A model generated the notes under the pieces. It saw only the letters and a program-made list of their open reading frames with translations, had not been told where the DNA came from and did no database searches. 64,000 nt of DNA from Tiliqua scincoides (Eukaryota; Chordata; Lepidosauria; Squamata; Scincidae), in the NCBI RefSeq assembly GCF_035046505.1, contig NC_089822.1, positions 103,982,659-104,046,658 of the forward strand, read 5' to 3'. The position numbers and the translations under genes are program-made. Within the stretch, counting starts at the first letter, position 1; each line of letters starts with the position of its first letter. Of this stretch, positions 43,474-50,435 are shown piece after piece.

Positions 43474-46269
43474 CCATTTAATTACTTGGTTCTCTTAATT
43501 ATTTAATCCACTTTGTGAACTTTTTTGTTGAAAAGCAGTATATAAACAACAATATACTATTGCCGTAGCCAATTAAATTCAATTTAGCAGGAAACCTAAT
43601 CACACAAGGTGTCACACACATAAACCCCAACTTTCAGCTCTTAACAGAGGATTGGTAGTTAAACAACACCATTTTTATGACATAGATCTAGGGGGGAAAC
43701 CAGGAACAGACAGGAATGTCTGTCTAACACACTGGTTCTCAACCTGTGATCCGGGGACCAGAAGTGGTCCGTAAGGTCTCAGGAAAAAAAAATCATCTTT
43801 GATCACTTCCAGTGTCTCGCAGTGCAAGCAATCTCCCATGGACCACCAAAGAGGGCAGAGAATGGATTGCCCACAGCCACAGCATTTGAAGTGTCATCTA
43901 TGACTGTGGGGAGGCCATTCTCCATCCTCTATGACATTCCATGGGGGAGCACTTGTTAGATGGACCACCAGAAAGGGTGGGGACCAGACTCTCCACAGCC
44001 ACAAGTGGTCCATGACAGTTCCAATTTTTGTCTCAGTGGTCCGCAGACTTCTAAAGGTTGGGAACCACTGGTCTAACACCTGACCCAGGCAAAGTAGAAG
44101 AAAGCATTCTTGTCAAAATTATTAAGCACTAATATGACTTGTTCAACAAAAAGTCTACCTCACCAACTCTTAAGAATTCCTTGAGAATGTCAGTATGTAA
44201 AGGATAGTACACAGATAAACATATACAGTACTGAGACCTTCAGTTTTTGAGACTAGAACTAGATTCCACTACACAGCTATCCCTGTGGAAGTTTTTTCTT
44301 CACCAAAAGTTTCTGACTTGGAATGGTGGAGTTTTGCCTTTGGATGCCCGATGATGTCTACAGCGATTAAAAACAATGTAAGATGAAACATTGTTTTCAA
44401 TTCATCAAACCACATTAGTTGTTTTGGAATTTTATGGCTGGTATGCCAGAGATTTTAACCATGAGTGCTGCTTCTGAATAAATTTAGCAGACATGGGATG
44501 ATGTAAATTGGTAGCTTGCTAAAGCACATAAAGCAGAAGCTAGGAGCAAATGGACAGTTCTCACAATATAGAACAAAAAGAAGTGAGATCCAAAAGGGTG
44601 AGGTATTGCATATCCATTACAGTCAATTCTCGTTACCTGCTGGGGTTAGGTTCTCAGAAAACACAGCAGATACCAAATCATTGACCCGTTGGGAAAATGG
44701 GGTTGGGGGAAAAACTGGCACTCCTTTTCATCATGACCCTTCTCATTCAGCCTCAGAAAATGATCAGGATTCTGATGCTGTGCAGGGGAGGGGTTGCCAA
44801 CCTGGCCAGGTGGACCCCAAGGGGGGCTACAAAATGGCCGCGAATGTGAACAGAGTTAATGGTTACCAAAGACACTCCTCTGTTGGTATAAGTTGCTTCA
44901 GGAACACTTGAGAAACAAGCAAAAACATTCCAGTCAACTTTTCTAAAAAAGTGTTTCTGCTGTGACTGCAGCGGCATCAGCTTTAGGAGTCCTTGAAGTT
45001 CCTAAAATTTCCCCAGCATCTGACTTCCGCTGATTGTCATTGTTAATTTTGCTTTTTAAATGCACCAGAAAAAAAAAAAAGCCCACCAACCAGGTCACCA
45101 ATGACAACCAAGAACGGCCTTAATACCTACTCTGGATTAGACAGATCCCTTGGCCTGATTCAACACAAATATTCTTATGCTCCACTGACATATTAACTTT
45201 CACTCTCAGGACACCACTTACTTTGACTTCAGCCCCATTACCAAAGTTCAGCTGACGCACTTCAGTTGAGTAGAAGTGCAGTTTACCTGAGAATGCTCAC
45301 CTTTGACCCTGAAGCCAGCCTTCCTCCCAGTGCATCGTATTTCAAGGTGGTAACGGCGGCCTTATGCCCATTAAAGGTGACGTCCTCCTCACCACTTAGG
45401 AGGCTGAATATACGGATTGATCCATCCTCATACCCAACAGCCAAATGAAGCCCATCTGGGGATGGGCAAAGGGCAGTCACCTCCTGCTTTAGACCGTGAA
45501 GGGCGAGAACCTGTAAAGGTAAAAACAACAGACCTTTGTAGCAGAGGGCAACACAGGCACCTTTACGTGAAAAAGTTGAAAGACAACAGCTTTGAACACT
45601 GTGTGCCTTAGACTCCCTAAAACAGACTTCTTAACTATTAGTACACTTCAACCATCTTTATGCGAACAAATCAAGATGATTTATAGCATGGTACAGGTAG
45701 CACACAGTATTCTGCTAAATAAAAAAATTATAACATAAAAAACAAAGCGGAAGCATTTTTTTAAATGTCTTGTGTCATTTGGTATAAAATAGTTGATATT
45801 TAAAAGGTATTTATGTAAGGATTCAGACAATTTTCTTTCAATCCCCACAGATAAGACAGTGATCATTTGAAGTCCACTGAATATTACCATTTTACAACAA
45901 GATTCAATTTCTTTTCAATAACTATATGCATTTGGTGTAGAAGTGTGGGTTTGAATGCCGGAGAAGTAGAGGCTGGCACATCACCAGGTAATGTGATTTG
46001 CCTTGACACTCATCCATTGTTGACTTTTGTGCATGCTCTGGTCCCTAACCAGATGAAAACAGAAGGTACTGCTGCACTACGTATTCCGGAATGCTCACTT
46101 TCTCGCCTTTCCGTAGATCCCAGATGAAAACATGCTCACACGCCGGAACAGCCACATAACGACCTTTCTCACCCTGCAAAGTCACATAGACAATATTGCC
46201 TTTTTGACTGGCGACCACTCCAAAGAGGGTGCTGCCTGAGTAGCGCAGATATTGCTTGGTAAGCCCCAT
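14808..46269 (-). CDS. WDR3: WDR3 (UTP12-type WD-repeat protein), complete coding region
   Basis: WDR3 is the vertebrate counterpart of yeast Dip2/Utp12, a UtpB subunit of the nucleolar small-subunit processome that acts in 18S rRNA maturation. I resolved 26 coding exons by splice sites and similarity. They total 2,823 bp, 940 codons plus TAA (human about 943), and every phase fits. The product starts [10 protein letters not shown] and folds as two WD40 propellers (about residues 1-300 and 360-700), with motifs such as [34 protein letters not shown] and [12 protein letters not shown]. An acidic and lysine-rich linker separates them. A Glu-rich segment (about 700-785) leads to the C-terminal Utp12 domain (about 800-905) and a basic tail [10 protein letters not shown]. 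The ATG follows a non-coding exon 1. All 25 internal donors are GT. SPAG17 lies tail to tail and GDAP2 head to head. Confidence 0.97.
16556..16935. repeat. Unclassified C-rich interspersed repeat, copy 1
   Basis: Homologous, in opposite orientation, to 24,936-25,375. Shared parts include GATCTGTGCCAG at one end, CCACCCTCTCC in the middle and GCAGCACATTTG near the other. The rest of the WDR3 intron 14,964-17,361 shows nothing I can name. Confidence 0.6.
17362..17455 (-). CDS. WDR3: WDR3 exon 26
   Basis: Residues 858-889, [20 protein letters not shown] and onward, Utp12 domain. One base completes the split Arg codon. Donor GTAAGT, acceptor TTCAAG. Confidence 0.95.
18700..18822. mobile_element. 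Partial MITE of the TTA family
   Basis: Keeps GCATCCTGCAGTTGGG, the AAGGTAAGGG palindrome and one end (GGAAAGTTGGTTAGGATTGC). The left end is missing. The remainder of 17,456-19,035 holds nothing recognised. Confidence 0.6.
19036..19164 (-). CDS. WDR3: WDR3 exon 25
   Basis: Residues 815-858, [20 protein letters not shown] and onward, the helical core of the Utp12 domain. Donor GTAACC, acceptor CTTCAG. Confidence 0.96.
20177..20220 (-). CDS. WDR3: WDR3 exon 24
   Basis: Residues 801-815, [14 protein letters not shown]. Two GTGAG donors lie 11 bases apart. Only the downstream one (exon end 20177) keeps the frame with exon 25. Confidence 0.93.
21185..21364. mobile_element. MITE of the TTA family
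   Basis: Terminal inverted repeats GGGCCCAATCCTACC and GGATAGGATTGGGCCC are intact; no clean target duplication. It ends about 45 bp from WDR3 exon 23. Confidence 0.75.
21408..21455 (-). CDS. WDR3: WDR3 exon 23
   Basis: Residues 785-800, [16 protein letters not shown]. Phase 0 at both ends; donor GTAAGT. Confidence 0.94.
21959..22051 (-). CDS. WDR3: WDR3 exon 22
   Basis: Residues 754-784, [20 protein letters not shown] and onward: a charged, probably helical segment before the Utp12 domain. Donor GTGAGG, acceptor CTGTAG. Confidence 0.96.
22855..22920 (-). CDS. WDR3: WDR3 exon 21
   Basis: Residues 732-753, [29 protein letters not shown] matches the family; the preceding half is variable. 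Donor GTAAGT. Confidence 0.95.
22921..24496. other. WDR3 intron 20, nothing recognised
   Basis: A-rich sequence with no repeat family or exon I can identify. Confidence 0.45.
24497..24547 (-). CDS. WDR3: WDR3 exon 20
   Basis: Residues 715-731, [18 protein letters not shown] 51-bp acidic exon, phase 0; donor GTAAGT. Confidence 0.95.
24936..25375. repeat. Unclassified C-rich interspersed repeat, copy 2
   Basis: Inverse orientation to the copy at 16,556. Both carry GGATCTGTGCCAG, GCAGCACATTTG and a long CCACCC/CCCTCC-rich centre. Confidence 0.6.
25829..25963 (-). CDS. WDR3: WDR3 exon 19
   Basis: Residues 670-714. A whole WD repeat, [20 protein letters not shown] to [10 protein letters not shown], then an EEEREM stretch. 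Donor GTAAGA. Confidence 0.97.
26064..26175 (-). CDS. WDR3: WDR3 exon 18
   Basis: Residues 632-669, [20 protein letters not shown] and [16 protein letters not shown]. Very highly conserved WD repeat. Donor GTAAAA. Confidence 0.97.
26512..26733. mobile_element. Non-autonomous hAT, 0.22-kb family
   Basis: Ends CAGCGATTTTCAACC and GGTTAAAAAATGGCTG. Target duplication ctctagac (26504-26511) versus ctgtagac (26734-26741). Same family as 31,784, 38,416, 52,876 and 62,049. Confidence 0.85.
26803..26912. repeat. 55-bp tandem duplication
   Basis: Two adjacent units beginning ACATATTAC and ending CAACCAAACTTGA differ at only three or so positions, so the duplication is fairly recent. Confidence 0.9.
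26984..27433 (-). mobile_element. hAT, 0.45-kb family, reversed and truncated
   Basis: Begins CAGGAGTGTCCAAACTTTTT and runs, reversed, through the same interior as 41,053-41,493. The far terminus is lost after GGGGGCTCCTCATG. A short CR1 3' end sits inside it. Confidence 0.75.
27092..27157 (-). mobile_element. CR1 3'-end fragment nested in hAT
   Basis: AATCATAGAGTTGGAAGG then TCATCTAGTCCAACCCC is the inverse of the conserved CR1 tail. It interrupts hAT sequence that is continuous in the other copies. Confidence 0.75.
27691..27791 (-). CDS. WDR3: WDR3 exon 17
   Basis: Residues 599-632, [20 protein letters not shown] and [13 protein letters not shown]. Donor GTATGT, acceptor CTCTAG. Confidence 0.97.
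28032..28387. mobile_element. hAT-like element, 0.35-kb family
   Basis: Starts CAGCGTTCTCAACC and ends GTTGAGAAATGCTT. It aligns inverted with 51,571-51,903 (GGTCCACCTATT, GTTACTTC, CCTCCTACCACTG shared). No clear target duplication. Confidence 0.7.
29001..29057 (-). CDS. WDR3: WDR3 exon 16
   Basis: Residues 580-598, [19 protein letters not shown]. The final Tyr replaces the His of the mammalian DISH. Phase 0; donor GTGAGT. Confidence 0.96.
29426..29561 (-). CDS. WDR3: WDR3 exon 15
   Basis: Residues 534-579, [20 protein letters not shown] and onward to [10 protein letters not shown]. Acceptor CCTAG; donor GTAGCA is weak. Confidence 0.97.
29562..30850. other. WDR3 intron, mostly unrecognised
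   Basis: Only a small tandem copy of GATGAGCAGGATTCGTCTCA (29,776-29,817) stands out before the LINE fragment that follows. Confidence 0.45.
30852..31030 (-). mobile_element. LINE 3'-end fragment, inverted
   Basis: Minus-strand equivalent of 10,625-10,805: ends with GTTGGCATCCTTCAGTCTCG on the plus strand, and its translation [17 protein letters not shown] parallels that of the longer copy. Confidence 0.75.
31509..31594 (-). CDS. WDR3: WDR3 exon 14
   Basis: Residues 506-534, [28 protein letters not shown]. Donor GTGAGG. Confidence 0.97.
31784..32011. mobile_element. Non-autonomous hAT, 0.22-kb family
   Basis: Inverted relative to 26,512. Flanks ccataggg and ccttagag are a degraded 8-bp duplication. 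It lies in the WDR3 intron between exons 13 and 14. Confidence 0.75.
32301..32402 (-). CDS. WDR3: WDR3 exon 13
   Basis: Residues 472-505, [20 protein letters not shown] then [14 protein letters not shown]. Phase 0 at both ends; donor GTAGCT. Confidence 0.96.
32560..32692 (-). mobile_element. CORE-SINE/MIR-like fragment
   Basis: GGCTGAGAGAGTGGCTTGC, then GCAAGATTTGAATCAGGACT, then a tRNA-like end read backwards. The same arrangement occurs at 49,756 and 51,399. Confidence 0.55.
32700..33934. other. WDR3 intron, no repeat family recognised
   Basis: A small direct duplication of AACTCCTT-TGTTTGAAACA lies at 33,017-33,076. Nothing else stands out. Confidence 0.45.
33935..34028 (-). CDS. WDR3: WDR3 exon 12
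   Basis: Residues 440-471, [20 protein letters not shown] then [18 protein letters not shown] at 33996 could mimic a donor inside the exon (TGT-GAG-TAC codons), but the frame and similarity continue to the true donor GTCAGT after 33935. Confidence 0.96.
34748..34965. mobile_element. Non-autonomous hAT (Charlie-like ends)
   Basis: AGTGGTTCTCAAACG at the left and GCTTGGGAATCACTC at the right. Perfect 8-bp duplication cctagata (34740-34747 and 34966-34973). The expected first C is missing. Confidence 0.8.
35771..36082. mobile_element. Non-autonomous hAT
   Basis: GGGGGTCTCTAAACCC at the left and GTTTAGAGACCCCTG at the right. Flanks aactatat and atctatac differ at two of eight positions. Confidence 0.75.
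36279..36509 (-). CDS. WDR3: WDR3 exon 11
   Basis: Residues 363-440, the largest internal exon; first WD repeat of the second propeller: [20 protein letters not shown] and [12 protein letters not shown]. Donor GTACAG, acceptor TTAACAG. Confidence 0.97.
37362..37463 (-). CDS. WDR3: WDR3 exon 10
   Basis: Residues 329-363, inter-propeller linker [20 protein letters not shown] to ASAKIK. Shorter and more divergent than human here; phases agree. Confidence 0.93.
37821..38258 (-). mobile_element. Possible solo LTR (fossil)
   Basis: A 438-bp GC-rich block with TG...CA ends (TGTAGGGGCC and GGCCCCAACA), 4-bp flanking repeat GATG on both sides, and on the minus strand a CATAAAA box and an AATAAG-type signal in the usual order. 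No internal region is present. Family (ERV or Ty3) not assigned; age cannot be judged from one copy. Confidence 0.5.
38416..38618. mobile_element. Non-autonomous hAT, 0.22-kb family
   Basis: CAGTAAGTTTCAACC to GATTGAAAATCACTG with a perfect 8-bp duplication gtttagag (38408-38415, 38619-38626). It ends 100 bp from WDR3 exon 9. Confidence 0.88.
38719..38816 (-). CDS. WDR3: WDR3 exon 9
   Basis: Residues 297-329, [20 protein letters not shown] then [13 protein letters not shown]: a Lys-rich helical linker. Donor GTAAAT. Confidence 0.96.
38902..39003 (-). CDS. WDR3: WDR3 exon 8
   Basis: Residues 263-296, [20 protein letters not shown] to RTGRILACH. Phase 0; donor GTAAGT. Confidence 0.96.
39598..39708 (-). 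CDS. WDR3: WDR3 exon 7
   Basis: Residues 226-262, acidic insert [20 protein letters not shown] to EEETQEE inside the first propeller. Divergent from human except PNEP/PEEP and KRIKG. Phase 0; donor GTATTG is weak. Confidence 0.9.
40486..40581 (-). CDS. WDR3: WDR3 exon 6
   Basis: Residues 194-225, [20 protein letters not shown] then [12 protein letters not shown]. Donor GTAAGT, acceptor CTTTAG. Confidence 0.96.
41053..41493. mobile_element. Non-autonomous hAT, 0.45-kb family
   Basis: CAGGGGTGCCCGGGC to GTTTGGACACCCCTG, with a perfect 8-bp duplication ttctagac (41045-41052, 41494-41501). A poly-C run lies near 41,431-41,443. Confidence 0.92.
42015..42093 (-). CDS. WDR3: WDR3 exon 5
   Basis: Residues 167-193, [20 protein letters not shown] then LVGHRTE. 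First base completes a Ser codon split from exon 4. Donor GTAAAC. Confidence 0.96.
42430..42830 (+). mobile_element. CR1-type LINE 3' portion
   Basis: GATGGTGAGGGTTTGGAATC, TTTAGCCTGGAGAAAAGA and a tail with GGACTCTTGGTCTGACCTAA match the usual reptile CR1 3' region; badly decayed. Confidence 0.65.
43206..43324 (-). CDS. WDR3: WDR3 exon 4
   Basis: Residues 128-167, [20 protein letters not shown] then [19 protein letters not shown]. Donor GTAAAA, acceptor GCCTAG. Confidence 0.97.
43427..43473. repeat. Hexanucleotide microsatellite (GGGACA)n
   Basis: Almost eight perfect GGGACA units arise inside an interspersed-repeat tail (GATTGTGAGCCCTTTTGGGA before, TTTGTTGAAAAGCAGTATAT after). Confidence 0.95.
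43730..44070. mobile_element. Non-autonomous hAT (SPIN/Charlie-like ends)
   Basis: CACTGGTTCTCAACC to GGTTGGGAACCACTG with a perfect 8-bp duplication gtctaaca (43722-43729, 44071-44078). The interior contains several inverted repeats of CCACAGCCACA/GTGGTCC type. Confidence 0.9.
44079..45300. other. WDR3 intron 3, remainder
   Basis: No repeat or exon recognised between the hAT element and exon 3. Confidence 0.45.
45301..45510 (-). CDS. WDR3: WDR3 exon 3
   Basis: Residues 58-127, [20 protein letters not shown] to [10 protein letters not shown], two WD repeats. Phase 0; donor GTGAGC, acceptor TTTACAG. Confidence 0.97.
46005..46085 (+). mobile_element. L2-like LINE fragment (weak)
   Basis: TTTGTGCATGCTCTGGTCCC is shared with 60,065-60,125, and both translate as (T)FVHALVP, as in L2 reverse transcriptase. 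The fragment stops about 13 bp from the donor of WDR3 exon 2. Confidence 0.4.
46099..46269 (-). CDS. WDR3: WDR3 exon 2 (start codon)
   Basis: Residues 1-57, [20 protein letters not shown] to [15 protein letters not shown] at 46267-46269. About 32 bases of 5' UTR precede it in the same exon, whose acceptor puts the exon start at 46301. Donor GTGAGC. Confidence 0.97.
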
Positions 46270-46839
46270 GGAGGGATTTCCAAATCTTTGTAGAATCTAG
46301 CCTGGACAGTTAAAGAAGAGAGAGAAGAGCAAATGTTATTTCCAAAGTAATAATGGAAGTTTAAAAGGCTTTTTTTTTTAATTTACCCCAAGTCAATAGT
46401 CGTTGCCCTTCTACCACCAAAAATTAGGAACATTACCCAATGACTAGCAATGCTCTCTCTCTCTATTACGATACACTACCTAGAATGATGTTTGCAACAC
46501 TGCCCATGGAATATAGTTACACAGATGTTATCCACAGTTGGAGCTACAGGAATCAGGAATGGGTTTTCACAGGACACTTCCTCAATGACACCAAGAATCT
46601 CGTCACACAGCCTGCACAACCCATGATGTTCCCATCCATACAAACTACAGATACAGGCAGAGAACCAGTGTAGACTGAAGCATCCATGGAGTTGGATACA
46701 CATCAGAGATACATTGAACAATTCCATGAGTCGGATGGGAAAACTCACTACAGAGAGAACTACCAACTTTGAGACCAACTCCAGTTTCTGTAAAGAGAGA
46801 TACCAGGGGCTCAAGTCTAATCTGGAAACCTATGTGATG

Positions 46840-46993
46840 CATGGATGAACTAATGGATTTCAAGCTGGGGAGACCCAGGTTCAAAATTCTGGACCTGATG
46901 GCTATCAGGTTCATCAAATGACCCTGAACCTGGCCTCATAAGGTTGTTGAAACAATAAAATGGGGGCTAGAAAAAGATTATATAAAGCTTTCT
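46840..46993 (+). mobile_element. tRNA-derived CORE-SINE-like element
   Basis: GGGGAGACCCAGGTTCAAA is a B-box-like tRNA segment; a tail with AAGGTTGTTGAAACAATAAA follows, as in reptile CORE-SINEs. Confidence 0.5.
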
Positions 46994-46999
46994 ATGGGC

Positions 47000-47165
47000 T
47001 CAATCCTATCCAACTTTCTTGCACTGGTGCATCTGCAATGCAGCCCCAAGGCAAGAGGACAAACGTTCCCTTACTTTGTGGAGGCTTCCCATAACTACCC
47101 TCTCACCACAGGGTGCAGTGCACACCCCACTGGCATAGCTACACCGGGGCTGAAAAGTTGGATAG
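47000..47165. mobile_element. MITE of the TTA family
   Basis: GGGCTCAATCCTATCCAAC to GAAAAGTTGGATAGAATTC, with the family interior (TGCAGTGCACACCCCACTGG). It starts the repeat nest at the WDR3 first exon. Confidence 0.65.
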
Positions 47166-47169
47166 AATT

Positions 47170-47790
47170 CTAAGGCTGCGATCCTAACCACACTTTCCTG
47201 AGAGTAAGCCCCATTGAACAAAAGAGGACTTACTTCTGAGTAGACCTGGTTAGGATTGTGCCCTAAGGCTGCAATCCTATCCACACTTTCCTTGGAGTAA
47301 GATCTATTGACTATAATGGGGCTGGCTTCTGAGTAGGCATGCATAGGGTGTCTAAGATCTTTCAGAGAAAGGACAGGATAAAAACAAAGCCTTGGAATGA
47401 AGTTTTTCCACCTCCCGTAGGCTACAATCCTATCCACAGTTACTTGGGAGTAAGCCCCATTGACTACAATGGGACTTACTTCTGAGTAGACATGAATAGG
47501 ATTAGATTCTCAGGCTGCAAGCCTATCCACAGTTACTTGGGAGTAAGCCCCATTGACTATAATGGGACTTACTTCTGAGTAGACATGCATAGGATTAGGC
47601 TCTCAGGCTGCAATCCTATCCACACTTACCCTGGGAGTAAGTTCCATTGACTATAATGGGGTTTACTGGAGTAGACAGGAATAGGACTGGGCTCTATGGC
47701 TGCAATTCTATCCACACTTACTTGGGAGTAAGTCCCATTGACTATAATGGGACTTCTGAGTAGACATGCATAGACTTGGGCTCCTAGCCT
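47170..47790. repeat. Array of six palindromic MITE units
   Basis: Six units of roughly 90 bp, each with CAATCCTATCCACA, GGGAGTAAGCCCCATTGA, ATGGGACTTACTTCTGAGTA and GCATAGGATT, lie head to tail at about 47,173, 47,265, 47,416, 47,513, 47,607 and 47,696. Confidence 0.8.
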
Positions 47791-47950
47791 GCTACGGGAA
47801 GGTGCTGCATCAGTTCCCGAGGAGGGAAATGCACTCTGTTCCTGCTCAGAAACACTCTCTCCCTCCAGTCTAAGCACCAAGCACTGCATGTTGCTTCCCT
47901 CACTCAGGCGCTGCCCCACCAAGAAGCCTCAGTGCCCAGCACGTGCTCAC

Positions 47951-48090
47951 CACGAGACTACGGCCAAGGAAGGAACAGACCAGCCAGCGCCGCCACCATC
48001 GTTCGGAAACCGATGAGGGCGGGGCAGCCTCAGGCAGAGGCCTACGTAGACCGGTGATGGCAGAGTCACAAGCAAGTGTTAGCTTCCGGG
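47951..48090 (-). other. WDR3: Putative WDR3 non-coding exon 1 and promoter edge
   Basis: Reading leftward, a GC-rich block ends at a strong donor (CTCGTG then GTGAGC) with the exon boundary at 47951. The right limit (transcription start) is approximate. An ETS-type CCGGAAG motif lies at 48083-48089 on the minus strand. A short upstream reading frame (47958-47999) lies inside the exon. Confidence 0.65.
47958..47999 (-). promoter_or_regulatory. Upstream ORF in WDR3 exon 1
   Basis: ATG at 47997-47999 has A at -3 and G at +4. Thirteen codons (MVAALAGLFLPWP) run to TAG, entirely within the putative leader. Whether it is transcribed depends on the real start site. Confidence 0.45.
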
Positions 48091-48158
48091 TTTAACCTAG
48101 ACACTTTTTTATGTGTCTTCCTTAGTGAACAAGGCACTTGGGCTAGGAAGGAGCCTAA

Positions 48159-48870
48159 GGGTCCAGTCCTATCCAGCCTTCCAGCGTTGCTGCTGCCGTG
48201 CCAACGGGGTGTGCGCTGCATCCTGCGATGGGGGAGCAGCCACACAGGCCTCCTCAAAATAAGGGCATGTTTGCTCCAAGGACCTGTGGTGGGTGGGGAG
48301 GCAGCTGAGGCAGGGCCTCCCCACCAGAGTTCTTTGAAAAGCACCACTGCATGAGGCATCCAAGCACCACTGCGTGAGGCATGCCTCACTATGTGAGGCA
48401 TCCAAGCACCCACAAGCCACTGTAGTACAACTTTTCTTAACCAGTGGTACTTGAGGTGTTTCCGGCGGTACCCATTGTACTCCCCAGAAAACCGTGGGTT
48501 GTGAGTGCTAGGGTGCCTCACACTGTGGCAGCACTTTGCAAAGGACTTTGGTGGGGAGGCTCTGCCTCACCTGCCTCCCCACCCACCACATGTCCCTGGT
48601 TTGCTCCCTTACCTCGGGGCTGCATTGTCACTGGAAAGTTGGATTGGAGTGGGGACTAATGGGGCAGGTTTTGTCCGCAGACCTTGGCTGCAACATGAGG
48701 CACCCAAGCACGTGGCTTGTGGGTGCTTGGGTGTCTCCCATACTGGCGGCACTTTTCAAAGGACTCTGGTGGGGAGGCTCTGCCTCACCTGCCTCCCCAC
48801 CCACCACGTCTTTGGTTTGCTCCCTTACCTCGGGGCTGCATTGTCATTGGAAAGTTGGATAGGAGTGAGT
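48159..48870. repeat. TTA-family MITE pieces with 218-bp tandem duplication
   Basis: A first copy (48,159-48,300) keeps GTCCAGTCCTATCC and CGGGGTGTGCGCTGCATCCT. Two further units share GTGGGGAGGCTCTGCCTCAC at 48,551 and 48,769, 218 bp apart, each ending in CTTACCTCGGGGCTGCATTG and GAAAGTTGGAT. Confidence 0.7.
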
Positions 48871-49121
48871 GAGCCCTAAGAGGGCAAGTTTCATCCACTG
48901 ACCTTGGCTGAGACATGAGGGGGATGTTTTATACAGGGATAGGGTATCAAAACCAGCTCCAATCCTCCTATCGCTAACCAGTAATGTGGACCACAGGTGG
49001 CATTGCAGAGCTGCCACAGATCACTCTCTATCAGCCACCAGCTCTTCCCACCTGCAGTATGGGACTAACAGCACAATCCTATGCATTCAGAAGTAAGTCC
49101 CATTATGTTCAATGGGACTTA

Positions 49122-49291
49122 GAGCCCAATTCTAACCAATTGTCCAGTGCTGCTGCACCATGCCAATGGGGTGTGCATTGCATCCTATGAAGGGGGCAGT
49201 CACAGAAGCCTCCTCAAGTCAAGGCAAAGGAATATTTGTTCCCTTTCTTTAGGGCTGCATTGGTGCTGGAAAGTTGTATAGGACTGAGCCC
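49122..49291. mobile_element. MITE with TTA target duplication
   Basis: GAGCCCAATTCTAACCAA to TTGTATAGGACTGAGCCC flanked by TTA on both sides (49119-49121, 49292-49294). A half unit of the palindromic family (49,068-49,118) abuts it. Confidence 0.7.
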
Positions 49292-49550
49292 TTAATCCCA
49301 GGAGAGTGTGTAGGATTGAAGCCTAAAGAACTGTACATTATTGGCAATGGGTTGTGTGCCATTGCCATTCTATTTCTTTTTAAATATGCTATGAAAATGC
49401 CACTGCCAGACAATTTTTAAATGCTACTAAAAACAACAACCAAAAACACATATTTTAAAGATGAAATAAGATATGAATTGGACAGAGCAGGAATGTTGTG
49501 TGTGATCTTTTGGGATGGGGATGATGATGACACACTGCTGTCCAGTCACA

Positions 49551-49585
49551 GCTTGCTTGCTTGCTTGCTTGCTTGCTTATGTATG

Positions 49586-49615
<30 letters not shown>
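49551..49615. repeat. Compound microsatellite (GCTT)n(ATGT)n
   Basis: Seven GCTT units are followed by about nine ATGT units, between the WDR3 and GDAP2 first exons. Confidence 0.95.
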
Positions 49616-49617
<2 letters not shown>

Positions 49618-49755
49618 AGATTTTTATTCTGCCTTTCCTCTGCTGGAGTAGATGCCCAAGGTGCATATATACATACACACACACATTAGATAGATAGATT
49701 TATTTAACACATTTCACAAACTTCAGAAAGTGGAGGGAGGTCTTATATACAAATT

Positions 49756-49965
49756 TATTTATTTTTCATTTTCAGACTGCCTTGCCTTTCCTCCAAGAAG
49801 CTCAGAATGGTGGACATGGTTCCTTCCCTCCTTATGTCCTCACAACAACCCTGTGAGGTAGGTGAGGCTGAGAGAGAGTGACTGGCCCAAGGTCACCCAA
49901 GAAGCTTCAGGGCTGACCAGTGATTTGAACCTGGGTCTTCCAGATCTTGAAACCTTATAGTGCGT
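49756..49965 (-). mobile_element. CORE-SINE (MIR-like)
   Basis: CAACCCTGTGAGGTAGGTGA, GACTGGCCCAAGGTCACCCA, then GTGATTTGAACCTGGGTC: the conserved SINE core followed by a tRNA-derived end in reverse. Confidence 0.75.
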
Positions 49966-49988
49966 TGTTTTCTACAGGTGTCTCTCTC

Positions 49989-50220
49989 ACAGCCCAATCC
50001 TATGCATGTCTACTCAGAAGTCAGTCAGTCAATGAGGCTTACTCCCAGGAAAGTGTGGATAGGATTGGGCTGTCAGGCTGCAATCCTATGCATAGGATTC
50101 TAAGTAGACATGCATAGGAAAGGGCTCTGAGACTACAACCCTATCACTTTCCTGGGATTCAAGTCCCATTGACTACAATGGGACTCACTTCTGAGTAGAC
50201 ATGCATAGGATTGGGCTCTC
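49989..50220. repeat. Three palindromic MITE units
   Basis: One full unit (49,989-50,075), one partial (50,078-50,125) and one full (50,127-50,218) of the CAGCCCAATCCTATGCATG family, immediately upstream of the GDAP2 promoter motifs. Confidence 0.7.
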
Positions 50221-50435
50221 ACTCCCACCCCACAGAAGTCCAAAAAAAAAAGCGTCGAAAGGAACCCGGATGTTGCCACTCCATCTAATGGGGTTGTTCT
50301 TCTAGTATGCCTATCTCTATATCTGTATAGCACAGAGAGCATTCGCAGGGTAACGACGGCCAATCCCGGCGGCTTTGGGTTTTGTTTCGTCATCAGTAGT
50401 TCTGAAGGCGTTGCGCGTGCCTCGAGGCCTCCTCT

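Noticed and set aside
14964-46098. Intronic snoRNA genes in WDR3, a ribosome-biogenesis gene
   Set aside because: I looked for C/D and H/ACA box patterns and found no convincing pair with a closing stem; a covariance search would be decisive.
47170-47790. CRISPR-like array of direct repeats with spacers
   Set aside because: The units are imperfect 90-bp palindromes dispersed elsewhere too, in a vertebrate genome.
47006-47922. Repeated peptides in minus-strand frames (SPIIVNRSYSKESVDRIAAL and similar)
   Set aside because: They are translations of the palindromic MITE units, not a tandem-repeat protein.
48066-48521. 151-codon minus-strand open frame near the WDR3 promoter
   Set aside because: It translates MITE sequence; repeated peptides (LPTHH, SCLPTHH) recur in all MITE copies.
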